10,521 nucleotides of DNA from positions 12,675 to 23,195 of the forward strand of contig JAPLMK010000123.1 in assembly GCA_026387085.1 (NCBI GenBank). Reading direction: 5' to 3'. The position numbers were made by a program, and so were the translations under genes. The notes beneath the pieces are model-generated. The model was given only the letters and a program-made list of their open reading frames with translations, searched no databases and was not told where the DNA came from. This DNA comes from Candidatus Omnitrophota bacterium (GTDB taxonomy: Bacteria > Ratteibacteria > UBA8468 > MWAK01). Each line of letters begins with the position of its first letter. The stretch's first letter is position 1. This document shows positions 1 through 5,273 of the stretch, piece after piece.

Positions 1-8
1 TCCTCTTG

Positions 9-200
9 CTATCCCTGCGTTTTAAGATAAATAATTATTCCGGCGTGCATGGTTGCAAGAATAATAGCCAGCAAAGCCAGTAATTTGTGATGCTTAAGTT
101 TTAGTTTAAGTTTGCTCCGGAATAAACCGCTTAAAATAGCTGCCAAAACCAGAATATAAGTTAAAACGCCCAGAGGTATCACCAAACGGCCTAAATCCAT
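9..200 (-). CDS. Small two-helix membrane protein with paired histidines
   Basis: A 63-residue hydrophobic protein, family not recognised. Helix 1 covers about residues 7-27. A basic loop of Lys/Arg alternating with Leu (28-39) follows, then helix 2 at about 40-59. The loop charge suggests it faces the cytoplasm. Helix 2 is bounded by His38 and His52, and the segment resembles the His-bearing helices of ferric-reductase-like and b-type cytochrome membrane domains, where two His about 13-14 residues apart bind stacked hemes. Heme binding is inference. Three things support a real gene: a Shine-Dalgarno (AAGGGAG, RNA sense) about 8 bases before the ATG, a strong promoter at 264-292 on the same strand, and an ordinary membrane-protein composition. 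It lies 93 bases downstream of miaA but probably has its own transcript. The stop is TAG, close to the window edge. Confidence 0.62.
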   Translation of the reverse strand: MDLGRLVIPLGVLTYILVLAAILSGLFRSKLKLKLKHHKLLALLAIILATMHAGIIIYLKTQG

Positions 201-263
201 ATTTTACGCTCCCTTACATTCTAAAAACAGAACGCTTCTTCACCTTCAAAATATTAAAAATTA

Positions 264-292
264 AGTATATCATTTTTGGGGGGTGCGGTCAA
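264..292 (-). promoter_or_regulatory. Sigma70-type promoter for the small membrane protein gene
   Basis: On the minus strand, TTGACC (287-292) is followed by a 17-base spacer and TATACT (264-269). Both hexamers differ from consensus by one base and the spacing is optimal. The -35 box lies just downstream of the miaA stop (294-296). The expected transcript start near 257 gives a leader of about 57 bases before the ATG at 200. Confidence 0.68.
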
Positions 293-293
293 T

Positions 294-1166
294 TTACGGC
301 CGGCCGGAAAAATTAAGCCATTGGATTCGTTTCTCTTTGCGGAACCAGGTCATCTGCCGTTTGGCATAATTCCTGGTCTTCTGCTTGATGATTTTTTTTA
401 CATCCGGCAGGGATATTTCTCCGGAAAGATACGCGGCCGCCTCCCGGTATCCGATCGCCTCAAAGGCCGGCAAAGAAAAATCATAACGCTCGCGAAGCGC
501 TTTTACTTCCGCCGGAAATCCGGCCCTAAAAATTTCCTCAACCCGCCGCTCAATCCGAAGGTAAAGTTCCTCCCGGTTCCGGTAAATACCAAACAAACGG
601 AAAGGATAGGCAAACCGCATATCCTGTCGGCGGAAAGTTGAAATAGGCTTGCCGGTCCCCAGGTAAACCTCCAGCGCCCGGCCCAGGCGGTAAGTGTCGT
701 TTGGATGAATCCGGGCGGCCGCCTCCGGATCCACCCGCTGCAACCGGGAAAAGAGTTCTTCCGGACCAACTCCGAGCAATTGCTTTCTGGCTTCCAGAAC
801 CGCGGCCGGTTCCGGAACTTCAAAAAATCCATCCAGAACCGCCCTCAGATAAAGACCGCTTCCGCCCACCAGAATCGGAACCTTTTTACGTCTGATAATC
901 TCCGGAACTAACAAACGAACCTTTTCGGCATACCAGTGCGCGTTCGCATTTTCTTCCGGAGAGAGACAATCAATAAGATGGTGGGGAATTTTATTTCTTT
1001 CCAAAACGGTTGGCTTGGCGGTCCCCAAATCAAGGCCGCGGTAGAACTGAAAAGCGTCGGCGGGAATTATCTCTCCGCCTATCTTTTCGGCCAGAATCAG
1101 ACCGGCATTGCTCTTGCCGGAACCGGTGGGTCCGCAGATAATCAGAACCAACCCGGCTTCATTCAT
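294..1166 (-). CDS. miaA: tRNA dimethylallyltransferase MiaA
   Basis: Transfers a dimethylallyl group from DMAPP to N6 of A37 in tRNAs reading UNN codons (cytoplasmic tRNA modification). The 290-residue product from the chosen ATG is close to the usual family length (about 300). It carries the P-loop GPTGSGKS at 12-19, the substrate motif DAFQFYRGLDLGTAKP from residue 37 (usually DSxQxY, so the Ser is Ala here), PHHLID at 61-66, GGSGLY at 101-106, and the C-terminal signature QKTRNYAKRQMTWF. The open frame extends 36 codons further upstream, but that extension lies largely inside the preceding gene and is not MiaA-like, so ATG 1166 is preferred. Its Shine-Dalgarno is weak (AAGG about 13 bases away). 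It starts 43 bases after the preceding same-strand gene and is probably co-transcribed with it. Confidence 0.96.
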   Translation of the reverse strand: MNEAGLVLIICGPTGSGKSNAGLILAEKIGGEIIPADAFQFYRGLDLGTAKPTVLERNKIPHHLIDCLSPEENANAHWYAEKVRLLVPEIIRRKKVPILVGGSGLYLRAVLDGFFEVPEPAAVLEARKQLLGVGPEELFSRLQRVDPEAAARIHPNDTYRLGRALEVYLGTGKPISTFRRQDMRFAYPFRLFGIYRNREELYLRIERRVEEIFRAGFPAEVKALRERYDFSLPAFEAIGYREAAAYLSGEISLPDVKKIIKQKTRNYAKRQMTWFRKEKRIQWLNFSGRP

Positions 1167-1209
1167 ATAACTGTGCTGCCTTGCGCTGTTTTTGAATCCA
1201 AAATCGGTA

Positions 1210-2082
1210 TCACCTTTTTTCCGCCTCCAAAAGTTCTTTTCCGTATTCAATGCCGGAGATAACCGCAGAATCATCGCTGCGTAAAGTCCTTCCTTTACCG
1301 CTTTCCGGGCTGAAAAAAACCCTTTCCTGATAAAGTTTCAAAAAACGTTTCTTAAAATCTTCAAAACTGGAACCGTAAATATGATAGGAATCAGTAATGT
1401 CAACGTAGGACCCAACCGATACCGGCTGCTTTAATTTTTTTTGAATTTGAGCCGCCAACACCTTCTGAAGATCAGTCAACCCGTAAATATTCATATAAGC
1501 GGCCCGATAGGCATCCCGGCTGCGCCAATGGGTGTGCATCTGAAGATTATACCCGTCTCCTTCCGGAAAAAGCCGGCACCAGACCCGCTGTAAACAGGGC
1601 GGGTCGTCGGTTTCCGGGTCAGAAAGCGGCATCCAGGTAATCCCCTGGGCGCGGCGGCTGTAAGGCCGTTCCGATAATTTCCGGACAATATAATCCAGCT
1701 GGTTGACGCTCTTAAAAGGAAGTTTCTTGGGGTCACGGCAGGAAAGGTCATCGGTAACCAGGTAATCGGTCAAACGCTGGTGATAGGTATACGTCCACTT
1801 CCCTTCTTCCGGAGCAATCCAGTGGTCATGAACGCCGTCAACCACTTCCTGGCGATACTTTTCCAAGTCCTCAATCCCGCCGCAAAAACCCAGGTGTATT
1901 CTGGGTTCGGCAAAGGGCTGGCGCACTACCATTACCATCGCCGCGTCTTTGGCCGGCGGGTCGGTTGACTTGTCATATTCGGTTCTAATCTGCGTTCCCT
2001 TCTCCCACAACAGAACCAGACTCTTTTCCCAAACCTCGGCAATCCCATCACCTTCCACAGAAAGAACCGGCGCTCCCCCCAT
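1210..2082 (-). CDS. Thymidylate synthase family protein (divergent)
   Basis: 290 residues with the thymidylate synthase (ThyA/dCMP hydroxymethylase) core in its second half. DPPC around Cys163 fits the catalytic Cys. LQMHTHWRSRDAYRAAYMN (180-198) fits the phosphate-binding Arg-Ser-x-Asp and the pyrimidine-reading Asn (Asn198). DITDSYHIYG (228-237) fits the conserved D-x-HIY near the C-terminus. Asn rather than Asp at 198 favours dUMP over dCMP as substrate, by analogy with known members. The likely role is dTMP synthesis with methylene-tetrahydrofolate. The first half, about 150 residues, is not like E. coli ThyA, and the layout is closer to the archaeal-type or divergent homologues. The start has GGGGTG 5 bases upstream (RNA sense). 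It is first gene of a pair with miaA. The family assignment is firm, the exact reaction is inferred. Confidence 0.83.
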   Translation of the reverse strand: MGGAPVLSVEGDGIAEVWEKSLVLLWEKGTQIRTEYDKSTDPPAKDAAMVMVVRQPFAEPRIHLGFCGGIEDLEKYRQEVVDGVHDHWIAPEEGKWTYTYHQRLTDYLVTDDLSCRDPKKLPFKSVNQLDYIVRKLSERPYSRRAQGITWMPLSDPETDDPPCLQRVWCRLFPEGDGYNLQMHTHWRSRDAYRAAYMNIYGLTDLQKVLAAQIQKKLKQPVSVGSYVDITDSYHIYGSSFEDFKKRFLKLYQERVFFSPESGKGRTLRSDDSAVISGIEYGKELLEAEKR

Positions 2083-2105
2083 ATCATCACCCCGTTATCA
2101 TGTCA

Positions 2106-2124
2106 GCGTAAACGTATTTTACGC
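2106..2124. promoter_or_regulatory. Perfect palindrome in the TS-like gene leader (possible operator)
   Basis: GCGTAAA-CGTAT-TTTACGC has 7-base perfect arms around a 5-base centre. It lies between the predicted promoter (2141-2149) and the ribosome binding site (about 2088-2093) of the TS-like gene. The symmetry and A/T-rich half-sites fit a dimeric repressor site, although a small RNA hairpin is also possible. Confidence 0.4.
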
Positions 2125-2140
2125 AAAATTCCTGTCATTT

Positions 2141-2149
2141 ATGATACCA
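2141..2149 (-). promoter_or_regulatory. Extended -10 promoter element for the TS-like gene/miaA
   Basis: On the minus strand the sequence reads TGGTATCAT, a TGn extended -10 (TATCAT at 2141-2146). The -35 region is poor: TTTCTT lies 18 bases upstream. The predicted leader runs about 50 bases to the ATG at 2082 and contains the palindrome at 2106-2124. Confidence 0.4.
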
Positions 2150-2251
2150 CAGAATACTTAACGCAAGAAAGACGCCAAATTTCAAAATATGGTAAAATAA
2201 ACAATAAGAATGATACTTGTTGAACAGCACCATCCCAAGATGTTTATCTTC

Positions 2252-2323
2252 TGTCATCCTGAGGTGTATTTGCAAAGGATCTGTACTTAACTGCGAGATT
2301 CTTCGCTACCGCTCAGAATGACA
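2252..2323. repeat. Palindromic intergenic repeat, copy 1
   Basis: It begins TGTCATCCTGAG and ends CTCAGAATGACA, so the ends are imperfect inverted repeats. Inside are AAGGATCTGT and GCGAGATTCTTCGC, which match copy 2 at 2371-2447 in order and spacing. The TCATCCTGAG...GGATCT pattern is typical of dispersed repeats in many bacterial genomes. Non-coding and likely structured when transcribed. Confidence 0.75.
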
Positions 2324-2370
2324 TTTACCCAGCTTACTTTGAAGTTGGACAACGGAATAATATTTTAACG

Positions 2371-2447
2371 GTGTCATCCTGAGCCGTGGTTGCGAAGGAT
2401 CTGTCTTTAACCGCGAGACCCTTCGCGCTTCGCGCTCAGGGCGACAC
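2371..2447. repeat. Palindromic intergenic repeat, copy 2
   Basis: Same architecture as copy 1: GTGTCATCCTGAG at the left, CTCAGGGCGACAC at the right, with shared internal blocks TTGCGAAGGATCTGT and GCGAGACCCTTCGCG. The copies are in direct orientation 47 bases apart. The right end has diverged and contains an extra CGCGCTTCGCG element. Confidence 0.75.
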
Positions 2448-2458
2448 TTGAAGTGTCG
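2442..2458. repeat. Short hairpin abutting tRNA-Pro
   Basis: CGACAC-TTGAA-GTGTCG forms a 6-base stem (up to 8 if the loop closes), followed by TTT. The tRNA begins 4 bases later at 2462. It shares CGACAC with the end of repeat copy 2. It may be part of that repeat, a processing signal, or chance. Confidence 0.4.
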
Positions 2459-2461
2459 TTT

Positions 2462-2536
2462 CGGGGCGTAGCTCAGCCTGGTTAGAGCGCTTGGTTTGGG
2501 ACCAAGAGGTCGCTGGTTCGAATCCAGTCGCCCCGA
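2462..2536 (+). tRNA. tRNA-Pro (anticodon UGG)
   Basis: The 75-base gene folds into a full cloverleaf. Acceptor CGGGGCG pairs with CGCCCCG, the D stem is GCTC/GAGC, and the anticodon stem CTTGG/CCAAG encloses loop TTTGGGA with anticodon TGG. The T stem is GCTGG/CCAGT (one G-U) with loop TTCGAAT. The discriminator is A and CCA is not encoded. A degenerate copy of the 3' end occurs at 3180-3208, beyond hicBA. Confidence 0.97.
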
Positions 2537-2558
2537 CTGTAACTCATATCTTATTTTT

Positions 2559-2579
2559 GCTTGATGGCTCAAGCGTTTT
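2559..2579 (+). terminator. Weak candidate terminator after tRNA-Pro
   Basis: GCTTGA-TGGC-TCAAGC (6-base perfect stem, 4-base loop) is followed by GTTTT. It sits 22 bases past the tRNA and before the hicBA promoter. The stem is short and the T tract only four bases, so efficiency is doubtful. Confidence 0.35.
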
Positions 2580-2604
2580 CATCGGTTTATCAAAAACCCT
2601 TCTG

Positions 2605-2613
2605 TGGTATAAT
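2605..2613 (+). promoter_or_regulatory. Extended -10 promoter for hicBA
   Basis: TGGTATAAT is a perfect TGn-TATAAT extended -10. No good -35 hexamer lies at 16-18 bases (TTTATC at best), as is common for extended -10 promoters. The predicted start near 2620 leaves a leader of about 24 bases before the hicB ATG at 2644, which includes a strong GAGGAGGAG Shine-Dalgarno. Confidence 0.6.
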
Positions 2614-2643
2614 AATTAAGAAGAAATATTTGAGGAGGAGCAG

Positions 2644-2859
2644 ATGAAACTAACGGCGGTTTACCAAAAGTTTCCAAAGGGATACGTTGCATTTGTTGAG
2701 GAACTTCCCGGCGCTAATACCCAGGGGAAAACCTTAAAAGAAGCCAAGCGAAACCTTATTGAAGCGGTGGATTTAGTACTTGAAGCAAATCGGAAACTTA
2801 CCGAAGAAAGTTTGGTGGGCCAAAACGTCATCCGGGAACCGTTTCTTCTTCCGGTCTAA
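2644..2859 (+). CDS. hicB: HicB-family antitoxin, short form
   Basis: Antitoxin of a type II toxin-antitoxin pair, expected to bind and block the HicA toxin encoded next. The 71 residues match the partial RNase-H-like fold of HicB-like proteins: an opening beta strand (MKLTAVYQKFPKGYVAFVEELPG), then the TQGKTLKEAKRNLIEAVDLVLE segment characteristic of the family. There is no C-terminal ribbon-helix-helix or HTH DNA-binding domain, unlike longer HicB proteins, so direct autoregulation is not evident. The start is set by a strong GAGGAGGAG site 4 bases upstream and an extended -10 promoter. Its TAA stop overlaps the hicA ATG by one base (TAATG), implying translational coupling. Antitoxin-first order is the reverse of E. 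coli hicAB but common elsewhere. Confidence 0.87.
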   Translation: MKLTAVYQKFPKGYVAFVEELPGANTQGKTLKEAKRNLIEAVDLVLEANRKLTEESLVGQNVIREPFLLPV

Positions 2860-3050
2860 TGAAACGACGCGACCTCATTCAACATCTTGAACGTCATGGT
2901 TGCGAATTTCTTCGGGAAGGCGGTAACCATACGGTGTATGTAAATCAAAAAACCCGTAAGTGTTCTACTGTTCCCCGGCACAAAGAAATTATTGATTTTC
3001 TGGCGCGTAAGATTTGTAAAGATTTAGAGATCCCTACTCCAATAAAATAG
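2859..3050 (+). CDS. hicA: HicA-family mRNA interferase toxin
   Basis: A 63-residue toxin with a double-stranded-RNA-binding-like fold that cleaves mRNA and arrests growth when free of HicB. Family features seen: KRRDLIQHLERHGCEFLREG at the N-terminus, the catalytic-His segment GGNHTVYVN (His24), then VPRHKEIIDFLARKICKDLEI, which matches the PxHKE...ArkIlkdlgi signature of HicA. The length is typical and the catalytic His is present, so the toxin looks intact. It overlaps hicB by one base and has no separate ribosome site. It ends with TAG. The segment between tRNA-Pro and the degenerate tRNA end at 3180-3208 contains only this pair, which suggests acquisition as a small cassette. Confidence 0.9.
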   Translation: MKRRDLIQHLERHGCEFLREGGNHTVYVNQKTRKCSTVPRHKEIIDFLARKICKDLEIPTPIK

Positions 3051-3099
3051 AATAAGGTGAAATTTCCCCGCCGAATCTTTTGTCTTTACTCATTAAGGC

Positions 3100-3208
3100 G
3101 CGTCATTCTGAGTGCAAAGATCGCGCAGAAGGTCAAGTTGGTTTTCAAGTTCGGTCGGATTTGACAGTAACTGGAAAGCGGTTCGAATAGCGTCCAGTTG
3201 CCCCGACT
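3100..3208. repeat. Degenerate repeat and tRNA 3'-end-like sequence
   Basis: GTCATTCTGAGTGCAAAGATC (from 3104) resembles half of the repeat at 2252-2447. Further on, 3180-3208 reads GGTTCGAAT-AGCGT-CCAGTTGCCCCGACT. This matches 2515-2538, the tRNA-Pro T arm, acceptor strand and following CT, apart from a 5-base insertion and one C-to-T change. No other cloverleaf part is present, so it is not a second tRNA gene. Confidence 0.6.
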
Positions 3209-3212
3209 TCGG

Positions 3213-3288
3213 CCGCCGTAGTTTTTTAACGAAGGCGGGCTTCCTCCTTCGCCAAGGTTTACCTCGCCGCAGCTTTAGCGTAGGCGGG
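3213..3288. repeat. Two units of a CCGCCGTAG...GAAGGCGG-type palindromic repeat
   Basis: Unit 1 (3213-3239) reads CCGCCGTAG, TTTTTTAAC, GAAGGCGGG. Unit 2 (3265-3288) reads CGCCGCAG, CTTTAGCG, TAGGCGGG. Each is an imperfect hairpin built on CCGCC/GGCGG ends. This short-repeat type is widespread in intergenic DNA of uncultivated bacterial genomes. It lies in the 281-base gap between hicA and the sigma factor gene. Confidence 0.6.
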
Positions 3289-3331
3289 TTTCAGCAGACA
3301 CGTCGTCGGGCAAAATCCAACCGTTTTAAAT

Positions 3332-3937
3332 ATGGAAAAGAAAGAAGAAAAACTAATTTCCAGGGCCCAGAACGGAGACCGGGAAGCTTTCGAGATACTG
3401 CTCAAAAAATATGAGGCCCGGACCTATAGCTCGGCTTACCGGATTCTGGGAAACCGTTCCGACGCGGCCGACGTTCTCCAGGAAGCATCTATCAGTGCTT
3501 TCCAAGCCCTGCCGAAATTTTCGGGCCGGTCCACTTTCGGCACCTGGTTCTACCGAATTGCCATCAACCTCTGCCTCCTGAAACTACGCAAACAGAAAGA
3601 GGCGCCGATTTCGCTGGAATCAATGACAACAATCCGGAAAGACGACGGTGCAGAACAACCGTTTGAAATTACGGACTGGTCTCACAACCCGGCCGCTTCG
3701 CTGGCTAATACCGAATTAAGAGAACTCCTGGAAAAAAAGATTGCGGGACTGCCGGATATTTACCGGACACCATTTGTTCTTTACGAAATAGAAGACCTGC
3801 CGGTCAAGGATGTCGCCCGGATACTTAAAATCAGCGAATCAGCGGTCAAAACGCGGCTCCACCGCAGCCGTTCACTGCTCCGGGAGAAACTATCGCACTA
3901 CTTTCAGCATCTAAAGAGTCATGGGGCTGCTACATAA
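3332..3937 (+). CDS. ECF-type RNA polymerase sigma factor
   Basis: A 201-residue sigma70-family group 4 (RpoE/SigR-like) factor that directs RNA polymerase to a regulon promoter. Region 2 spans about residues 8-90, with DVLQE at 47-51 (core-polymerase binding) and STFGTWFYRIAINLCL at 67-82 (-10 recognition helix and the usual T-W-x-x-R-I-A-x-N-L pattern). A linker at about 91-130 follows. Region 4 covers about 131-190, with LPDIYRTPFVLYEIEDLPVKD and the helix-turn-helix ARILKISESAVKTRLHRSRS. No Shine-Dalgarno precedes the ATG, although the frame and N-terminus fit the family. The next gene, 6 bases on, encodes a zinc anti-sigma factor that probably holds it inactive. ECF genes are usually autoregulated, but I could not identify its promoter. 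Confidence 0.95.
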   Translation: MEKKEEKLISRAQNGDREAFEILLKKYEARTYSSAYRILGNRSDAADVLQEASISAFQALPKFSGRSTFGTWFYRIAINLCLLKLRKQKEAPISLESMTTIRKDDGAEQPFEITDWSHNPAASLANTELRELLEKKIAGLPDIYRTPFVLYEIEDLPVKDVARILKISESAVKTRLHRSRSLLREKLSHYFQHLKSHGAAT

Positions 3938-3943
3938 TAAAAT

Positions 3944-4249
3944 ATGATTATCATATGCCGTCGTTACCGGATTTCATTATCCGCCTACCTGGAAAACGAG
4001 CTTGACGAAACCCTGAGCCGTTTATTGGAAGAACACCTGATTGACTGCCCGGAATGTGCCGCGGTTTTGGAAACTTTCCGCAAAACGATTGCGCTTTGCC
4101 GGGAGCTTCCGCTCTTCCCGGTGCCGGACGAACTGCATTCCCGAATTATGCAACTGCTGGAGAGAGAATTTCAACCAGAACCCCCTAGGCTGCATTTAAT
4201 AATAAGAAAAACGACCAAAAAAAAGAGCCGGGGAAATAAAAACAAGTAA
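3944..4249 (+). CDS. Soluble zinc-binding anti-sigma factor (RsrA-like size and motif)
   Basis: A 101-residue protein with the zinc anti-sigma (ZAS) domain: LSAYLENELDE at 12-22 and HLIDCPEC, giving H31-x3-C35-x2-C38. Cys5 lies 26 residues before His31, the same spacing as Cys11 to His37 in Streptomyces RsrA (105 residues), whose zinc ligands are C11, H37, C41 and C44. There is no transmembrane segment, and the C-terminus is basic (KKTTKKKSRGNKNK-like), so it should be cytoplasmic. It is expected to bind the preceding sigma factor. Loss of zinc on thiol oxidation could release the sigma factor, as for RsrA (inference). Cys52 is a further thiol. It starts 6 bases after the sigma stop without a clear ribosome site, consistent with coupled translation and matched stoichiometry. 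Confidence 0.86.
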   Translation: MIIICRRYRISLSAYLENELDETLSRLLEEHLIDCPECAAVLETFRKTIALCRELPLFPVPDELHSRIMQLLEREFQPEPPRLHLIIRKTTKKKSRGNKNK

Positions 4250-4271
4250 AGTCACGAAGGAAATCAAACAA

Positions 4272-4502
4272 ATGCCGATATACTGTTACCGTTGCGCTGA
4301 TTGCGGATTTGGTTTCGAAAAATTGGTAAGGGCATCCGAAGAAGAACCGGAATCCTGCCCTAAATGCCGCGGTATATCAAAGAAGGAATTTGCGCCTTTT
4401 TCCATCGGACGGGGCAGTTCTTCTTCTCCGGCGTCCACCGGGTCTTCCTGCTCCGGCTGTCGCTCCGGCGCCTGCAGTTCCTGCACTTCCTGCAGTCACT
4501 AA
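4272..4502 (+). CDS. FmdB-family zinc ribbon protein with Cys-rich tail
   Basis: A 76-residue FmdB-type regulatory/zinc-ribbon protein of unknown exact role. The N-terminus MPIYCYRCADCGFGFEKLV fits the family pattern, with Cys8-x2-Cys11 and Cys29-x2-Cys32 as the zinc knuckles. Residue 5 is Cys where Glu is usual (MPIYEYRC). KKEFAPF at 37-43 is the common post-ribbon strand. The last 17 residues hold five more Cys (60, 63, 68, 71, 74) in a Ser/Gly background, a tail seen in part of the family that could bind additional metal. AAGGAA lies 9 bases before the ATG. Its TAA is directly followed by the ATG of the radical-SAM gene, so the two are translated from one message. Confidence 0.88.
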   Translation: MPIYCYRCADCGFGFEKLVRASEEEPESCPKCRGISKKEFAPFSIGRGSSSSPASTGSSCSGCRSGACSSCTSCSH

Positions 4503-5240
4503 ATGGAAATCAAGGGATTCACCCCGGCCTCCTTCATCGATTATCCCGGAAAAGTAGCGGCGGTAATCTGGACGCCCGGTTGTAATTTTCGCTGTCCGTT
4601 CTGTTACAACGTTGACCTGGTCCGGAACCAACCGTCGCTGCCTGCCTTTTCGGAAGCAGAAATTTTAAAACACCTGCAAAAGGAAAAAGATTTTCTGGAT
4701 GGGCTGGTTGTCACCGGCGGCGAGCCCACCCTGCAGCCGGACTTAATTGATTTTCTGATAAAAATAAAAAAAGAAAACATTCCGGTAAAACTGGACACCA
4801 ACGGCTCCCGGCCGGAAGTTCTGGAAAAATTAATAAACCAAGGCCTGGTATCTTATATTGCGCTTGATATCAAGGCGCCGCTCCAAGCGGAGCAATACAG
4901 CCGGGTTTCCGGAATTGATATTGAATACGGCAACCCGGTCCTTTCAAAAGTCATCGCCACGATTGACTTGCTGGCTGATTCAGGGGTAGAATATGAGTTA
5001 CGCACCACCATCGCTCCGGGACTTTTAACGGAAGATGATTTCCTGGAAATCGGACGATTTTGCAAAGCACGAAAAAACCAGGACGTCTTTCCCGGTTGTT
5101 ATGTTATTCAAAATTTCTTTCCCGCTCCGACTCTGGACCAGGAATTTTCCGCTAAAAAATCCTGGGAAAAAGAACGGCTCGAGGCGCTACGAGAAAAGAT
5201 GCGGGTTTTTTTCCGGGAAGTACAGATACGCGGCCGGTAA
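4503..5240 (+). CDS. nrdG: Radical SAM protein, anaerobic ribonucleotide reductase activase type
   Basis: 245 residues. The radical-SAM motif CNFRCPFC gives Cys27-x3-Cys31-x2-Cys34 for the 4Fe-4S cluster, and TGGEP at 71-75 is the S-adenosylmethionine site. The opening GFTPASFIDYPGKVAAVIWTPGC matches the NrdG2 subgroup (anaerobic ribonucleoside-triphosphate reductase activating protein), which generates the glycyl radical on NrdD. LDTNG at 97-101 and ALDIKAP at about 120 fit the same fold. No nrdD is in the window, so the partner is unproven and activation of another glycyl-radical enzyme is possible. It starts on the base after the fmdB stop with no ribosome site of its own. The enzyme is oxygen sensitive and implies anaerobic or microaerobic life. 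Confidence 0.88.
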   Translation: MEIKGFTPASFIDYPGKVAAVIWTPGCNFRCPFCYNVDLVRNQPSLPAFSEAEILKHLQKEKDFLDGLVVTGGEPTLQPDLIDFLIKIKKENIPVKLDTNGSRPEVLEKLINQGLVSYIALDIKAPLQAEQYSRVSGIDIEYGNPVLSKVIATIDLLADSGVEYELRTTIAPGLLTEDDFLEIGRFCKARKNQDVFPGCYVIQNFFPAPTLDQEFSAKKSWEKERLEALREKMRVFFREVQIRGR

Positions 5241-5273
5241 GATATTGCCAAAAATAAAACGAAATACAGATAT

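Larger units (their letters stand above)
2083..2461. other. 379-base gene-free interval
   Basis: No credible coding sequence. It holds the leader and promoter of the minus-strand TS-like gene (about 2083-2165), an A/T-rich stretch to about 2250, two copies of a palindromic intergenic repeat (2252-2323 and 2371-2447), and a short hairpin immediately before tRNA-Pro. Confidence 0.7.

Noticed and set aside
1167..1274. N-terminal 36-residue extension of MiaA
   Set aside because: It mostly overlaps the end of the TS-like gene in another frame, has no family resemblance, and the P-loop is placed correctly from the internal ATG.
2306..2572. 88-codon open frame on the minus strand
   Set aside because: It runs through the complement of tRNA-Pro (the familiar spurious LDSNQRPLGPKPSALTRLSYAP translation) and a palindromic repeat. 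It is not a protein gene.
3100..3208. Second tRNA gene
   Set aside because: Only T-arm and acceptor-like sequence is present. No D arm or anticodon arm can be folded at the right distance, and the T arm is interrupted by 5 bases.
2083..3331. CRISPR array
   Set aside because: The repeats are 70-77 bases, palindromic, only two or three copies, and lack regular unique spacers. No cas genes are present.
3112..3414. 100-codon open frame on the plus strand
   Set aside because: It crosses repeat DNA and overlaps the start of the sigma factor gene in another frame. Composition is Arg/Ser-rich with no domain resemblance.
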